This document shows, one piece after another, positions 23,601 to 34,074 of a DNA stretch of 64,000 nt. The stretch is from Brassica napus (taxonomy: Eukaryota > Streptophyta > Magnoliopsida > Brassicales > Brassicaceae). Under the pieces are notes generated by a model. The model did not search any database, was not told where the DNA came from, and was given only the letters and a program-made list of their open reading frames with translations. The position numbers and the translations under genes are program-made. Position 1 is the first letter of the stretch; each line of letters opens with the position of its first letter. The stretch is taken from contig NC_063444.1 in assembly GCF_020379485.1 (NCBI RefSeq), positions 9,062,652 through 9,126,651 on the forward strand, read 5' to 3'.

Positions 23601-24743
23601 GCTTTTGATCAACAAGATTATTGGGTCTGGTTACACAACAGGAATGGTAGCTATTCAGTGAAGTCGGGATATTGGTTCATCAATAGGTTCAACAGAGAAG
23701 AAGAAATCAGAGTAGCAGAGATGAGACCTTCTTTGAACGATTTGAAGAATGAAGTTTGGAAAATTCCCACGGTCCCAAAGATTAAGAACTTCATTTGGAG
23801 AGCAATCAGTAATGCAATTCCTGTTGGTGAACTTTTGGTCAAAAGAGGTATCAAAATGGATCCGGTGTGTCAAGCCTGTGGCTATCAGGGTGAGTCTATA
23901 AATCACATCATTTTTGGATGCTCCATAGCAAGACAGGTTTGGGCATTGGCCAATGTTCCTACTCCGCAATTTGGTTTCGATGCCGTTTCACACTTCTCCA
24001 ATTTTCACAGTTTGTTTCTGATGATGAAAAACAGAGAAATTGATGAGAGATTTAGAAATGCTATTCCTTGGATAGTTTGGTACTTGTGGAAATACAGAAA
24101 CAGGGTCATTTTTGAAGGGAAGAAGTACTATCCAATTGAGCTGGTGGAGAAGATTATGGAGGAGTCACATTTATGGGTTTTGGCTCGAAGTAATGAGAAT
24201 AGAAGGAAGGCGGAAGAACAGGAGGCAGAGATGGAAGTTGCGAAATCTTGGTCCGTTCCTCACCGTGGTTGGCTAAAATGCAACATCGGAATAGCGTGGG
24301 ACAAGAAGCAATCTGGTAGTGGAGCTTCGTGGGTGGTAAGGGATGATCACGGGAAGGTCCAAATACACAGTAGGAGAGCGTTCTCGAACACTGATTCCCT
24401 TCATGAAGCGAAGTTCAAAGGTCTACTGTGGGCTCTGGAAAGCTGTCATGCGCATCATCTAAAGAGAGTCATCATTGCTTTTGATGATACAACTTTGATC
24501 AATGTGATACTAAGACCACATGCATGGCCAAACTTCAGAAAGCAGTACGTGCAGATAGTTGAAAGGTTGAAGAAACTGGAATGGTGGAGGGTGATGAAGG
24601 AAGATAGATCAACTAACACAGGCGCTTTCCACATAGCTCAGAGTGTGATTAAGGGAGGCTATTATCAGTCGTATGTTGCAGAGGGGCCACCCTTTTGGTT
24701 ACGCGATCTGTTTGAAAGTGAGGAAGCTCCCCTCTGTGTGTAG
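20613..24743 (+). CDS. LINE ORF2, endonuclease, reverse transcriptase and RNase H (1376 aa)
   Basis: ORF2 nicks the target and copies the RNA onto it. The N-terminus is an APE-type endonuclease (MSWNCQGLGRAQD, WCMMGDFNEIRN, SDHRPVLTK). The reverse transcriptase has PSSAPGPDGMTGLFFQKYW, SDMSKAYDRVEWNYL, GIRQGDPLSPFLFV and the catalytic FADD at residues 683-686. A zinc-binding zf-RVT region follows (CQACGYQGESINHIIFGC), and then a C-terminal RNase H-like domain (KCNIGIAWDKKQSGSGASWV). The usual RNase H acidic start D-G/A is replaced by N-I-G-I-A, so that domain may be weak. There is no stop or frameshift in over 4 kb. Confidence 0.95.
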   Translation: MTMMSWNCQGLGRAQDLVIPRLREMRKEYFPDILFLMETKQQRDDLVDLQTWLGYDRILTVNPIGYSRGLAVLWKNSVHIVFKFVDKHLVDLVVQFGKDRFFVSCVYGEPMRSNRPKLWERLSRIGAHRKDPWCMMGDFNEIRNNEEKIGGPRRSEASFQPFNDMLDIAEMVELPGTGNGFTWGGIRGSLSIQSRLDRVFGNKKWFHLFPASNQVFLDKRGSDHRPVLTKLILASEAYRGSFRFDSRFLFREGVKEEIKKAWLSNHPLFEVKVSDRLKSCRKALSKWKRKETLNSRDKIKQIEVALEEAQSSLSLSTIRINFLKAGLIQAYKEEEMYWQQRSKDKWATKGDLNTKYFHASVKANRSRRRINKLRDDRGQEHFSEAAKGGVALEYFTKLFSSTNNGDFSDIFEGFSQRVTPGMNELLDREVTNEEVREAVFSIKPSSAPGPDGMTGLFFQKYWGTIGEQVTKEVKEFFTSNQFPREWNYTHLCLLPKIEDPVIMADLRPISLCSVLYKIISKIIVSRMKPLMEDIVSPTQSAFVEERLISDNILIAHEIIHALRTNERVSKDFMAIKSDMSKAYDRVEWNYLRALLKALGFEDAWSEKILFCVSTVKYSTLINDQPFGCIQPERGIRQGDPLSPFLFVMCTEGLIHLLEKAVQEGKIQGIQFTLEGPMIHHMLFADDSLLICRASAEQATELVKILKIYERATGQKLNLEKSAITFGSKVTETVKASIQTITEIAKEGGTGSYLGLPECFSGSKTEMLAYIYDRLKSRLSGWFVKQLSLGGKEVLIKAVAMAMPVYAMSCFKLTKRSCENLTKAMADFWWNSLEHKRKMHWLSWSTLCLAKEQGGLGFKDLQSFNQALLAKQAWRILNHPESLFARFFKSRYFENSDFLNAKNGSRPSYGWRSIQFGKELLFQGLRKHLGNGTTVSVWVDDWIEGDVRRRPLMKNIFVDLMLTVDKLIDPQNNCWRLDKLQELFYEEDIKRILAMQTAFDQQDYWVWLHNRNGSYSVKSGYWFINRFNREEEIRVAEMRPSLNDLKNEVWKIPTVPKIKNFIWRAISNAIPVGELLVKRGIKMDPVCQACGYQGESINHIIFGCSIARQVWALANVPTPQFGFDAVSHFSNFHSLFLMMKNREIDERFRNAIPWIVWYLWKYRNRVIFEGKKYYPIELVEKIMEESHLWVLARSNENRRKAEEQEAEMEVAKSWSVPHRGWLKCNIGIAWDKKQSGSGASWVVRDDHGKVQIHSRRAFSNTDSLHEAKFKGLLWALESCHAHHLKRVIIAFDDTTLINVILRPHAWPNFRKQYVQIVERLKKLEWWRVMKEDRSTNTGAFHIAQSVIKGGYYQSYVAEGPPFWLRDLFESEEAPLCV

Positions 24744-24985
24744 TTGATCAGTCTCATGGTAAAAATGGAGGTTTTTTGGGTGGTTTACAAGGTAAAGGAA
24801 CTCCTGTTTAATAGAAACCTTGTGTATGGGTTCATGTTTTTTTTGGATGAAAATAAGAGGTGTAGACTTGTTCGTGGAAGAGTCTTAGTGTTGGTCTTTT
24901 GTTTGTACCTTAACTGGTTGTTTTGATCTCGTATGATCTTGGAATGAAATATATAGATGACAAAAAAAAAAAAAAGATTGTAGTA

Positions 24986-26255
24986 AATGGAGTATCGTAA
25001 TTTTTGAGGAAACTAGCAAATATCGAATTGAGTGTGACGAACACAGAAAAAGGAAACTAGTGATTGAGTGAGTAGTCTTGTTCATGTCAGAGAAAGTTAA
25101 AAAAAAAAAAGAAAAGAAAAAACTTTGACTTTGAGCTCAATGGGTCAATCAAACCAATTACATTTCAAATTGTGCATTAACATCACACAATCGTCCAAGA
25201 TTTATTTATCTCTTGGCAATGAGAGAGTCTTTTTTTTTTTTATCAAACAATCTAAATGTACAAAGAAACCTTTGAGTGCATATTAATTTGCAAGGTCATT
25301 GTAGAAAGTGTCTGAAAACACAAAGAAAAATCCTTTGTACATTTAGATTGTTAACTCTCTCATTGCCAAGAAAAATCCTTTGGACACATAATGAAGTTAA
25401 GAGTCTTAACACTTCTGTTAGAGTACTGGCTGATATATTTCAAGTGACTGACCATGCAAGAACTAAACTTCTGAAGTACCGAGCATACTCACAGCCACTG
25501 CCAACTTGTTACAAATCGTTGCAGCCTAGGTTTGAGAAAGGAACATGTCATGTAATAATGATTGCAGGAATTGTAGAGACACACATATAAAATATTACGG
25601 AAACAAGGACTAGCGGTGAGCTTACAATATCCATTTCCTGAACCACCACCACAGTAGATGGAAGTTCTCACGTAACTGTCTAGCGGCTAATTAACCATCT
25701 TTAGGACCTCCAAACTACAAAACGTGCGGCTAATTAACCATCTCTACTTTGGTATAAAATTATATATTTTCTAGAATGTTAATCCCTTATGCTTATGCTT
25801 CTTTGTTTTGTCTATCAAAATATTTCATCGTCAAGCCTAAGGATGTTAAGATAGAGTTTTTATATTTTGTTTATACATTAGTGGGTTGAGCTAGGGTTGA
25901 CCCATTTCATAATATATTTAAATAGACAAATAAATAACTTTAACTCTATAAAATAAATAAAGTTCAAGCACTAATTATGTTCTCAAAAAATCAGGGTTCC
26001 AGATCAAGAACGCAAATGCATTTTCCTGGAAAAGTCAGCTTTGGAGAAGCGAGGACAATGATAACAAGTCCATGGACTTGTATATAGACTAGACTAGAGA
26101 CAATACACAACATAAAATGTACTGTTTTTATGGTTACTCAGCAAAAGCCAAGGCAAAAGGACTAAACAAGCTTTGAGGTTTTTATATATAGATGACACAT
26201 CATCACATTGCTTGCAATATTCTCTACTCCATACTCCTTAATCCAAAAGCTCCCA
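24986..26255. other. distal 5' flank of HEN1 copy 3 and 3' flank of pseudogene copy 4
   Basis: No gene. The stretch 25060-25690 is a diverged copy of 34726-35540: both contain the TCAGAGAAAGTTAAAAAAA, ACTTTGACTTTGA and CTCTTGGCAATGAGAG blocks. The two stretches are therefore the upstream flanks of copies 3 and 4. From about 25800 it resembles the 3' flank of copy 1 (1140-1450), with a unique AT-rich insert at about 25845-25990. Within it a piece of the upstream block (CTAAATGTACAAAGAAACC) appears inverted near 25330-25375. Confidence 0.65.
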
Positions 26256-26324
26256 TCAGTCTTTCTTTTCTCCACTGCCTTTCTTCCATTCCCATATGAC
26301 TTTATAAGGTTGCATCAACCCTTA

Positions 26325-26602
26325 TGTTAGTGTATATAAAGTCATGTACATATCGGTTTAGTATTAGCTTATTAGTTTACCAGTTAGACTCGGTTTAGAG
26401 TTGATTATGAAGTGTATATAAACCTTACTTGTACATTGTTGATAATTAATGAGAATGTTTATGTTTACTCATATGGTATCAGAGCGAATCATATTGTTGA
26501 TTAGTTTACCGGTTAGACTCGGTTTAGAGTTGATTATGAAGTGTATATAAACCTCACTTGTACATTGTTGATAATTAATGAGAATGTTTATGTTTACTCA
26601 TA
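26325..26602 (+). mobile_element. TRIM-like miniature LTR element inside pseudogene exon 9
   Basis: Two direct copies of a block ending TGTTTACTCA (about 26325-26600 overall; first copy up to 26472, second from about 26500) flank TGGTATCAGAGC, the initiator-Met tRNA primer-binding motif of plant LTR elements, at about 26475. The first copy begins TGTTAGTG; the second lacks about 50 bp of its start. Coding content is nil. Comparison with copies 1 and 3 places the insertion after GCATCAACC. A target duplication of CCTT type is probable but not clean. Confidence 0.65.
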
Positions 26603-27122
26603 CCTTCTGAAACATTCTCAACAGCTGAAGCTTCCCGTTTAAACACAGCTATCTGAGAAGCAAACCCTGGTTCTACTTCACCAGACCCACCAACACCGCT
26701 AAACTCTACGCTGTAGTTATGCCATTCCGCAAGTTTAGTAGCCTAGAGTCAAACTCTAGGATGGAACCATCATAAAGTGTTGCAGTGTTAACGTTGCAAG
26801 CTTCCTTGTTTAGTTTTACATGTAGCATCTAAAACCAGAACACACAAGATACGCACAAACATAAGTCAATCAACCATAGTATCGTCAAGATTAGTCGTCT
26901 AAGGGTCTTGATATTTAGAGCCAGGGTTCCTTCGGGGGTCACAAACAGAGACATACCATCCCCAAGTAAACCACTTTCGGAAGGGAGAAGCATGGGAATA
27001 AAAACGGTGGTTCATGATTTTGCATAATTTAGCAGCGCGGGCAAGACCCTTGGGTGAGATGTCAACGCCGATAATGGATTGAAGTGTTGTTGGATAGTCA
27101 AGTAGAGAGTCTAATAAACTAC

Positions 27123-28556
27123 TGATGTTAGGATTTTTCAAGGCTCCTAAGACAAATGTTGTAGTATAGTGATTGTCGAACCAGTTCTGAGGGAATTCAA
27201 AACAATGAGAATGCAAGTACTCACTTAATCTAAGTGCAACCAATGATTTAAATGGGTTTTAAACTACTACTAATACTAGAAAGCAATTACAGAATGATAC
27301 TTTCTTGACTAAGGGAAAAGATAACTCATGGGCATAGGGATTAGACCTTGGGTGATCAAGTTTCGAACTAAGGATGGCAAACGATCAATCAAACTATCAA
27401 CCTTAAGATTAGACACAATCTTAAACAAACTCTATGTCTAGATGAATGTTCATTTACTAACATATCTCAAACATCAAATGTCTTTGGTTGAATAATATGA
27501 AAGCAATCATTACTAACAAGTCTATTAGCTATCTTAACACCTTTAACAACAAATGTCTTTGGTAAAGTATGTTAAAAGCTTAGGAGAGTTGTCTCAGGCA
27601 TTTCATCAAACACCTTGTGGGTGAGAAATGCCTAAAGATCAACTTTTCAGTGGCCAACTCAGAAGATGCATTATGAATACTCTACTAGCAAGGAACAAGA
27701 ATGATCTACACTAAAACATCCTAGAACTAACCTAATCACCCTTAATCTCCCTAACCCATGAATTCAAAAGGTGATTACTCACTAATCTCCATGATTCCTC
27801 TTAAACCCATATTGGATTTCAGATTAATCATGTAGAGAAATAGATAAGAAATCAACAAGAACACCAGATGAAAGAAATGAAATCTGAATCCAAAGAAGTT
27901 TTTATTAGTTGTTCTCTGGAAAAAGAGATTCTTGCCTCCAATGGCTTACAAAAGTACTTAACTTAGATTTTTTGGCAATGTAAAACGTGCATAATGAAAT
28001 GACCAAAAGACCCTTAGAAAAACATGAGTTCGACAGGCAAATAGACGTGGAGCGACCTCAGCATGTCGCTCCGACAAGTCGCTCCGGCCTTCGGGAGCGA
28101 TCTCAGTGTGTCGCTCTGAGAGGTCGCTCCGGGCTTCGTTGGGTGTCGTCTCGCCATGGAAACGCGAGCGACCTCGGAGCGTCGCTCTGGTAGGGGTGTC
28201 TCGCGATAGAAACGCGAGCGACCTCTTCATGTCGCTCTGGCAAGTCGCTCTGGGATGGGTGTCTCGCGATAGAAACGCGAGCGACCTCTCTACGTTGCTC
28301 CGAGATGTGTGTCACAGCGACTTCATGTTGTCGCTCCGGGAAGTCGCTCTAGTCAGTGCTCGTCCAAAGATCACTCTAATCACCTCCCTTGAGCTCCAAA
28401 TGTACCCAAATGTCTCCAGGAACTCCATGTGGTACTCCAATACCTAATAGAGACATATGTATGCAAAATGCAACCTAGACATGGCTAAATCCTAATCTAT
28501 ATGATGAAAATGCACATGAATAAATGGATAAAACAATGTGAATATGCAAGATATCA
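27123..28556 (-). repeat. gypsy 3' LTR (left copy)
   Basis: 1434 bp; begins TGATGTTAGGATTTTTCAAGG on the plus strand less its last base, ends GATATCA. At 28045-28370 it contains a dense run of GAGCGAC and its reverse complement GTCGCTC. Confidence 0.93.
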
Positions 28557-30063
28557 ACTCCCCCAAACTTATCCTTTTACTTGTCCTCAAGTGAACTATT
28601 TGGAACTCATAGGGAGAGAGGTTTGAAGGTGGGAGCTCATTGCCAAAAGAAACACACAAAGCACTCAAATCAACATCTAAATTCAGCATTAGTACACCCT
28701 CTCTTATTATACTCTAGCTTCTCTAGGCATATCTCAACTCTTTTCATCCCTACACTCATCATCATGCATTCACACATGCAAATCAGCCAACTCTCAAGTT
28801 CATTAAGCATAGCATCAAGTGAATTCTTGCAAATGGTCAATTGATTCAAATCATTTGGTTGAGTAAGGGAAGGATTTTATTCAAGTGGGTCAAGAGGTTC
28901 AAAATCCATGATCTTTTAAAGTGGTTTACTCTCAAAACAAGTAGCCTTGACATTGCACATAATATATCTAAGAAAAGGACCAACTCATGCATACAATGCT
29001 CAATCTCCATTGTTCTACCCTTTTCCCAAACATACAAGTTACACAATCACTTCCCAATGTCAAACCCAACTTCCATCTCTCACCAAAAGATCCCAAGAAT
29101 ACTTTGCACATAAAACTCTTTTTCTTTGAAATCTATAAAGGATTTTCTCAAATTCTAAACAAATTTTAGCTCTAAACAACTTTGCTAGCCCCATTTTCTT
29201 TCTTTTTCTCTTTTTTTTTTTCGGGGGCCAAGACTTTTCATAAACTCGAGCTAGACGTTTATCTATTAATTCCAATAAGATTATCCATTTAAACACAAAG
29301 AGTCTATTCTTTTCCTTCGAACTTTTCATGCTTCCAAATCATAGTCACCACACTCACCCCCACCTATAGCTAGACAATAGAGTGCCTAATCTAGCAAGAA
29401 TGAAGACCAAACATTGTCGTTCCCGATACTCTCAACAATATGCACATGTAAGGCTTTCCGAAAAAGGCCTCACTCATCAAATAATGAAAGCTCAAAAAGA
29501 GGGAAGGGTTTTGGGAATGGTGTACCACTAGAGTTTGTCAAAAAAGATTGACATAAAGGATGTGACAACTCAAGTGTGTATTTCCATGACTCAGTACACA
29601 AGGGACTATAAGCAAGAAGCATTAAGTTCGTTCAGTTCAAACAAGGTTGTAGTTGGCTTCAAAGGTTAAGTTTCAGCAATCAAAAAGTTTCAGGAAGAGT
29701 TTTCAAGGCTCGAAGCATACAAGTCTTTTTGAGAGGTGCATAAGCTACTCAGGTGCAAAGTAATGTTCTTTACAAGGCATCTCAAATCATTGCTCCCAAT
29801 GTAAGTAAATGCAACTTATATGCTCTAGACTCTCCTAGAAATGCAAATGATGCAAACTAAATGATTTTTTTTTTATGCAAATAGGTATGCAATGCATGAC
29901 TCAATGAAACAACATCAAAGCAAACGTGATCAAATACTTGGTACCTCCCCCACACTTAAATCACACAGTCTCTGTGTTGTCAGGGAGAGAGAGATACCCA
30001 AAAAGAGAAAACTAATATGCAAAAACGAAATGGTATATACAAGGGAAAGTAGTGGGTTACCTT
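28557..30063. other. non-coding internal region of the gypsy element
   Basis: About 1.5 kb between the gag-protease ORF and the 3' LTR where an autonomous element would have its later genes. I see no RT, RNase H, integrase or envelope-like motif on either strand, only short ORFs and homopolymer runs (T-rich near 29208-29222). Confidence 0.7.
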
Positions 30064-32511
30064 CTATGGGGAATGAGTAGAGGGAGATGCTCCCTCCTCG
30101 TTGTCCTCAGGTGGTAACTCTTCAAGGGGTTCATCAGCAGGAGTGCCCATCTCTTCAATGTAGAAGGCTTGCCCGAACACAGTTGGTTTCTTCATTTTCT
30201 CCTTGATGTCAAAATGGAGAACATGCCCTTTACCCAAATGGAGATCAATCGTGCCCTCTTTCACCTTAACAATTGCTCCTGCTGTAGCTAAGAATGGCCT
30301 TCCAAGAATCAATGGATCTTGAGCCTCCTCACCCATCTCAAGCACCACAAAATCTGTAGGTATCTCATACCTTCCAATCTTCACAGGTAGGTCCTCTAAG
30401 ATGCCCACAGGGTACTTCACTGAACGATCAGCTAACACCAGAGAGAGTCTACACTTCTTGTACTGAGTGAATCCAAGCTTCTTTGCAACAGACAAAGGCA
30501 TCACGCTGACACTAACTCCCAAATCGCAGAGACATTTCTCAAATACCATAGGTCCAAGAGCACAAGGTAGTGTGAAGCATCCTGGATCCTCTAACTTCTC
30601 TGGAACATCAAGCCTCTGGATGATGGCACTGCACTCATGGGTAAGAATCATCATGCTTTTCATTTCCTTCTTCTTTGCAGCTACAACATCTTTCAGGAAC
30701 TTGTTGTATTGAGGAATCAACATGAAAGCATCGATGATGGGCATTGCAACCTGAGCTTCACTCATTTGCTTCTCAAACAAAGCCTTGTACTTCTCTAGCA
30801 GCTGCCTCTTGAATCTACCATGGAATGGTAGTTTGGGTTCATAGGGAGGAGGAACAAAAGAATTCTCACTTGCTGGAGCAAGAACTTCACCATATTTCAC
30901 TGTTTTCTTCTCTTCCCCAACCTTTCCTTTACCTTTGGCTTCCACAATCTTCTCCAAGATTTCATCATTGATTTTCTCATCAACAATCACCACTTCATCA
31001 TCTAAGTTGATGGCCACCTCCTCACCTAGTTTCTCAGCATCCCTGGTGAGGGTTGTAGGAGGTAACTGCTTACCACTCCTAAGGGTGATAGCTTTGGCCT
31101 CCTTGGGGTTTTGGTCAGATTTTCCAGGTAGAGATCCTTGCTGGCGAGTCTGGTGAGTGTTCATGGAAGCAAACTGATTCTCTAAATTCTTGACTGTAGA
31201 AGCAAGATGTGAGAACTTGTTGTTGAGCTCATTGTAGCTCCCATCAATCTTGGAATGAAGGTTTTTCAACTCATAACCAACATGCTTCTCACTTCTAATC
31301 TGAGACTCCAAGATTTGTTTCAGCAGGGTGTCAGTGCTGCTCTCTTGAGGAGCAGAGGAACCAGATGAGGGGTTTTGCTGAGGTTGATAGCTGCCTTGCT
31401 GGTTGTTTCTAGGTGGATAACCACTCTGTTGGTTGTTGGGGTAGGATTTCTGTTGGTAATTGTTGTACTGAAAGTTGGGCTTTTTTTTGTACCAACTACC
31501 ATTGTTGTTGATGAAACACAGCTCTTCCTGACTTTCCAAACCCTCAACCTCATGGACAACAGTTGGTGTCTCTTAGCTTGGGTTACCAACAAAGTGAAGC
31601 TGCTCTTGTGTGGCTTTATCAGTAAGGAGGATGTCTATCTTATCCTGTAGAGCTTTCAACTCCTTCCTCGTCTGCTTATCATCTGTTCGACTGCCTCTGT
31701 CGTGGTCTCCACTGTAGACTGCATCACTCTTTACCATGTTGTCAACCAGCTCCTCTGCATCTTCCTCAGTTCTCCCCAAGAAGAAACCATTGCTAGTTGT
31801 ATCCAGTCTGGCCCTGTACTTAGGAAGAGCACCACGGTAGAATGTGCTCAGCAAGCTCTCCTTAAAGAAACCATGGTGTGGGCATTGAGCTTGGTAGCCC
31901 TTGAATCTCTCCCAGGCTTCACTGAATCCTTCCAAGTTCTTCTGTTGGAAACTGGAGATCTCATTTCTCAGCTTAGCAGTTCTTGAGGATGAGAAGAATT
32001 TCTCCAAGAATGCTCTCTTGCACTCATCCCAAGTAGTGATAGAGTCGCTGGATAGAGACTTCTCCCACTGACGTGCCTTATCCCCCAAAGAGAAAGGGAA
32101 TAACTGCAGCTTCAAGGCATCCTCAGACACACCATTGGTTTTTGACAACCCACAGTAGCTGTCGAACCTATCCAAGTGATCAAATGGATCCTCTAGAGCC
32201 AAGCCATGATACTTGTTGTTCTCGATCACGTTGAGGAGTCCTGACTTGACCTCAAAGTTGTTGGCTGCCACAGCCGGTGCTCGTATTCCCAGTCTATGAC
32301 CATGAATGTTGGGCCGGTCATAAGTACCAATGGATCGAGCTGCCCGCGGTTGGTGTTCTGCCCCTTGCGGTTGATCTTCCATATCAATATCGAATCTCTG
32401 AAAGTGGGCTTGTTGTTCTTCTCTTCTAGCTCTAGCACACTCCCTCTCGAAAGCTCTGATGTCTGGTACTATTGGAACTAGGTTTGATGGACCCCTGCTC
32501 CTCAAGTTCAT
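30064..32511 (-). pseudogene. gypsy gag-protease ORF interrupted by one in-frame stop
   Basis: One reading frame with a single TAA at 31573-31575, after LHFVGNPS. The first half is a gag (retrotrans_gag type: DHLDRFDSYCGLSKTNGVS, KRAFLEKFFSSSRTAKLRNE), starting at Met 32511 (MNLRSRGPSNLVP). The second half has a Gln/Asn-rich linker and a retropepsin-like aspartic protease: active-site triad D-L-G in KCLCDLGVSVSVMPLSVA, then the flap region and ILGRPFLATAGA. After the protease it ends in an acidic tail. No zinc knuckle is seen. Without the stop the protein would be about 815 residues. Confidence 0.9.
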
Positions 32512-32640
32512 ACACCTGAAAGTGAAAGGTAGGTGAAGAAGAAGAATCAGTAACAAAACAAAATTAAAATGACTTAGTCTCAAGCAAGTGACTAAATCTC
32601 AATGTTTAAATCTACTCAGAATTTGGCAACGGCGCCAATT

Positions 32641-34074
32641 TGATTTTATGATTTTTCAAGGCTCCTAAGACAAATGTTGTAGTATAGTGATTGTCGAACC
32701 AGTTCTGAGGGAATTCGAAACAATGAGAATGCAAGTACTCACTTAATCTAAGTGCAACCACTGATTTAGATGGGTTTTAAACTACTACTAATACTAGAAA
32801 GCAATTACAGAATGATACTTTCTTGACTAAGGGAAAAGAGAACTCATGGGCATAGGGATTAGAACTTGGGTGATCAAGTTTCGAATTAAGGATGGCAAAC
32901 GATCAATCAAACTATCAACCTTAAGCTTAGACACAATCTTAAACAAACTCTATGTCTAGATGAATGTTCATTTACTAACATATCTCAAACATCAAATGTC
33001 TTTGGTTGAATAATATGAAAGCAATCATTACTAATAAGTCTATTGGCTATCTTAACACCTTTAACAACAAATGTCTTTGGTAAAGTATGTTAAAAGCTTA
33101 GGAGAGTTGTCTCAGGCATTTCATCAAACACCTTGTGGGTGGGTAATGCCTAAAGATCAACTTTTGAGTGACCAACTCAGAAGATGCATTATGAATACTC
33201 TACTAGCAAGGAACAAGAATGATCTACACTAAAACATCCTAGAGCTAATCTAATCACCCTTAATCTCCCTAACCCATGAATTCAAAAGGTGATTACTCAC
33301 TAATCTCCATGATTCCTCTTAAACCCATATTGGATTTCAGATTAATCATGTAGAGAAATAGATAAGAAATCAATAAGAACACCTGATGAAAGAAATGAAA
33401 TCTGAATCCAAAGAAGTTTTTATTAGTTGTTCTCTGGAAAAAGAGATTCTTGCCTCCAATGGCTTACAAAAATACTTAACTTAGGTTTTTTGGCAATGTA
33501 AAACGTGCATAATGAAATGACCAAAAGGCCCTTTGAAAAACATGAGTTCGACAGGCAAATAGACGTGGAGCGACCTCGGCATGTCGCTCTGACAAGTCGC
33601 TCCGGCCTTCGGGAGCGACCTCAGTGGGTCGCTCTGAGAGGTCGCTTCGGGCTTCGTTGGGTGTCGTCTCGCCATGGAAACACGAGCGACCTCGGAACGT
33701 CGCTCTGGGAGGGGTGTCTCGCGATAGAAACGCGAGCGACCTCTTCATGTCGCTCTGGCAAGTCGCTCTGGGAGGGGTGTCTCGCGATAGAAACGCGAGC
33801 GACCTCTCTACGTTGCTCCGGGATGTGTGTCACAGCGACTTCATGTTGTCGCTCCGGGAAGTCGCTCCAGGCAGTGCTCGTCCAAAGATCACTCTAATCA
33901 CCTCCCTTGAGTTCCAAATGTACCCAAATGTCTCCAGGAACTCCATGTGGTACTCCAATACCTAATAGAGACATATGTATGCAAAATGCAACCTAGACAT
34001 GGCTAAATCCTAATCTATATGATGAAAATGCACATGAATAAATGGATAAAACAATGTGAATATGCAAGATATCA
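32641..34074 (-). repeat. gypsy 5' LTR (right copy)
   Basis: 1434 bp, the same length as its partner and differing only at scattered single bases. The GAGCGAC/GTCGCTC cluster is at about 33565-33870. Confidence 0.93.

Larger units (their letters stand above)
18868..24972 (+). mobile_element. full-length LINE (non-LTR) retrotransposon with both ORFs open
   Basis: Complete plant L1-type element: a 5' UTR of about 300 bp (18868-19166), ORF1, ORF2, a 3' UTR and a poly(A) tail (24962-24974). The 13-bp target-site duplication AAAGATTGTAGTA is at 18855-18867 and 24973-24985; its first A's are shared with the tail. The two ORFs have no internal stop, so by sequence this looks like a young copy that could still be active. 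It split the upstream region of HEN1 copy 3 in two. Confidence 0.95.
27123..34074 (-). mobile_element. non-autonomous Ty3-gypsy (Athila-like) element with gag and protease only
   Basis: LTRs of equal length (1434 bp, 27123-28556 and 32641-34074) flank it, with 5-bp target duplications ACTAC at 27118-27122 and 34075-34079. It lies exactly within HEN1 pseudogene exon 7, whose halves rejoin when it is removed. On the minus strand the primer-binding site TTGGCGCCGTTGCC follows the 5' LTR (about 32625-32638), and a polypurine tract TTTGGGGGAG precedes the 3' LTR (28558-28567). Between them are a gag-protease ORF and about 1.5 kb with no ORF. There is no reverse transcriptase or integrase, so it would need a helper element. 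Such elements have been called TR-GAG or LARD. Confidence 0.92.

Noticed and set aside
26473..26490. A tRNA-related gene suggested by TGGTATCAGAGC
   Set aside because: Only the 12-base primer-binding motif is present, between direct repeats; no cloverleaf.
27958..28447. Overlapping Arg/Ser-rich ORFs on both strands in the gypsy LTR
   Set aside because: They arise from the GAGCGAC/GTCGCTC repeats being open in several frames; they recur in the other LTR.
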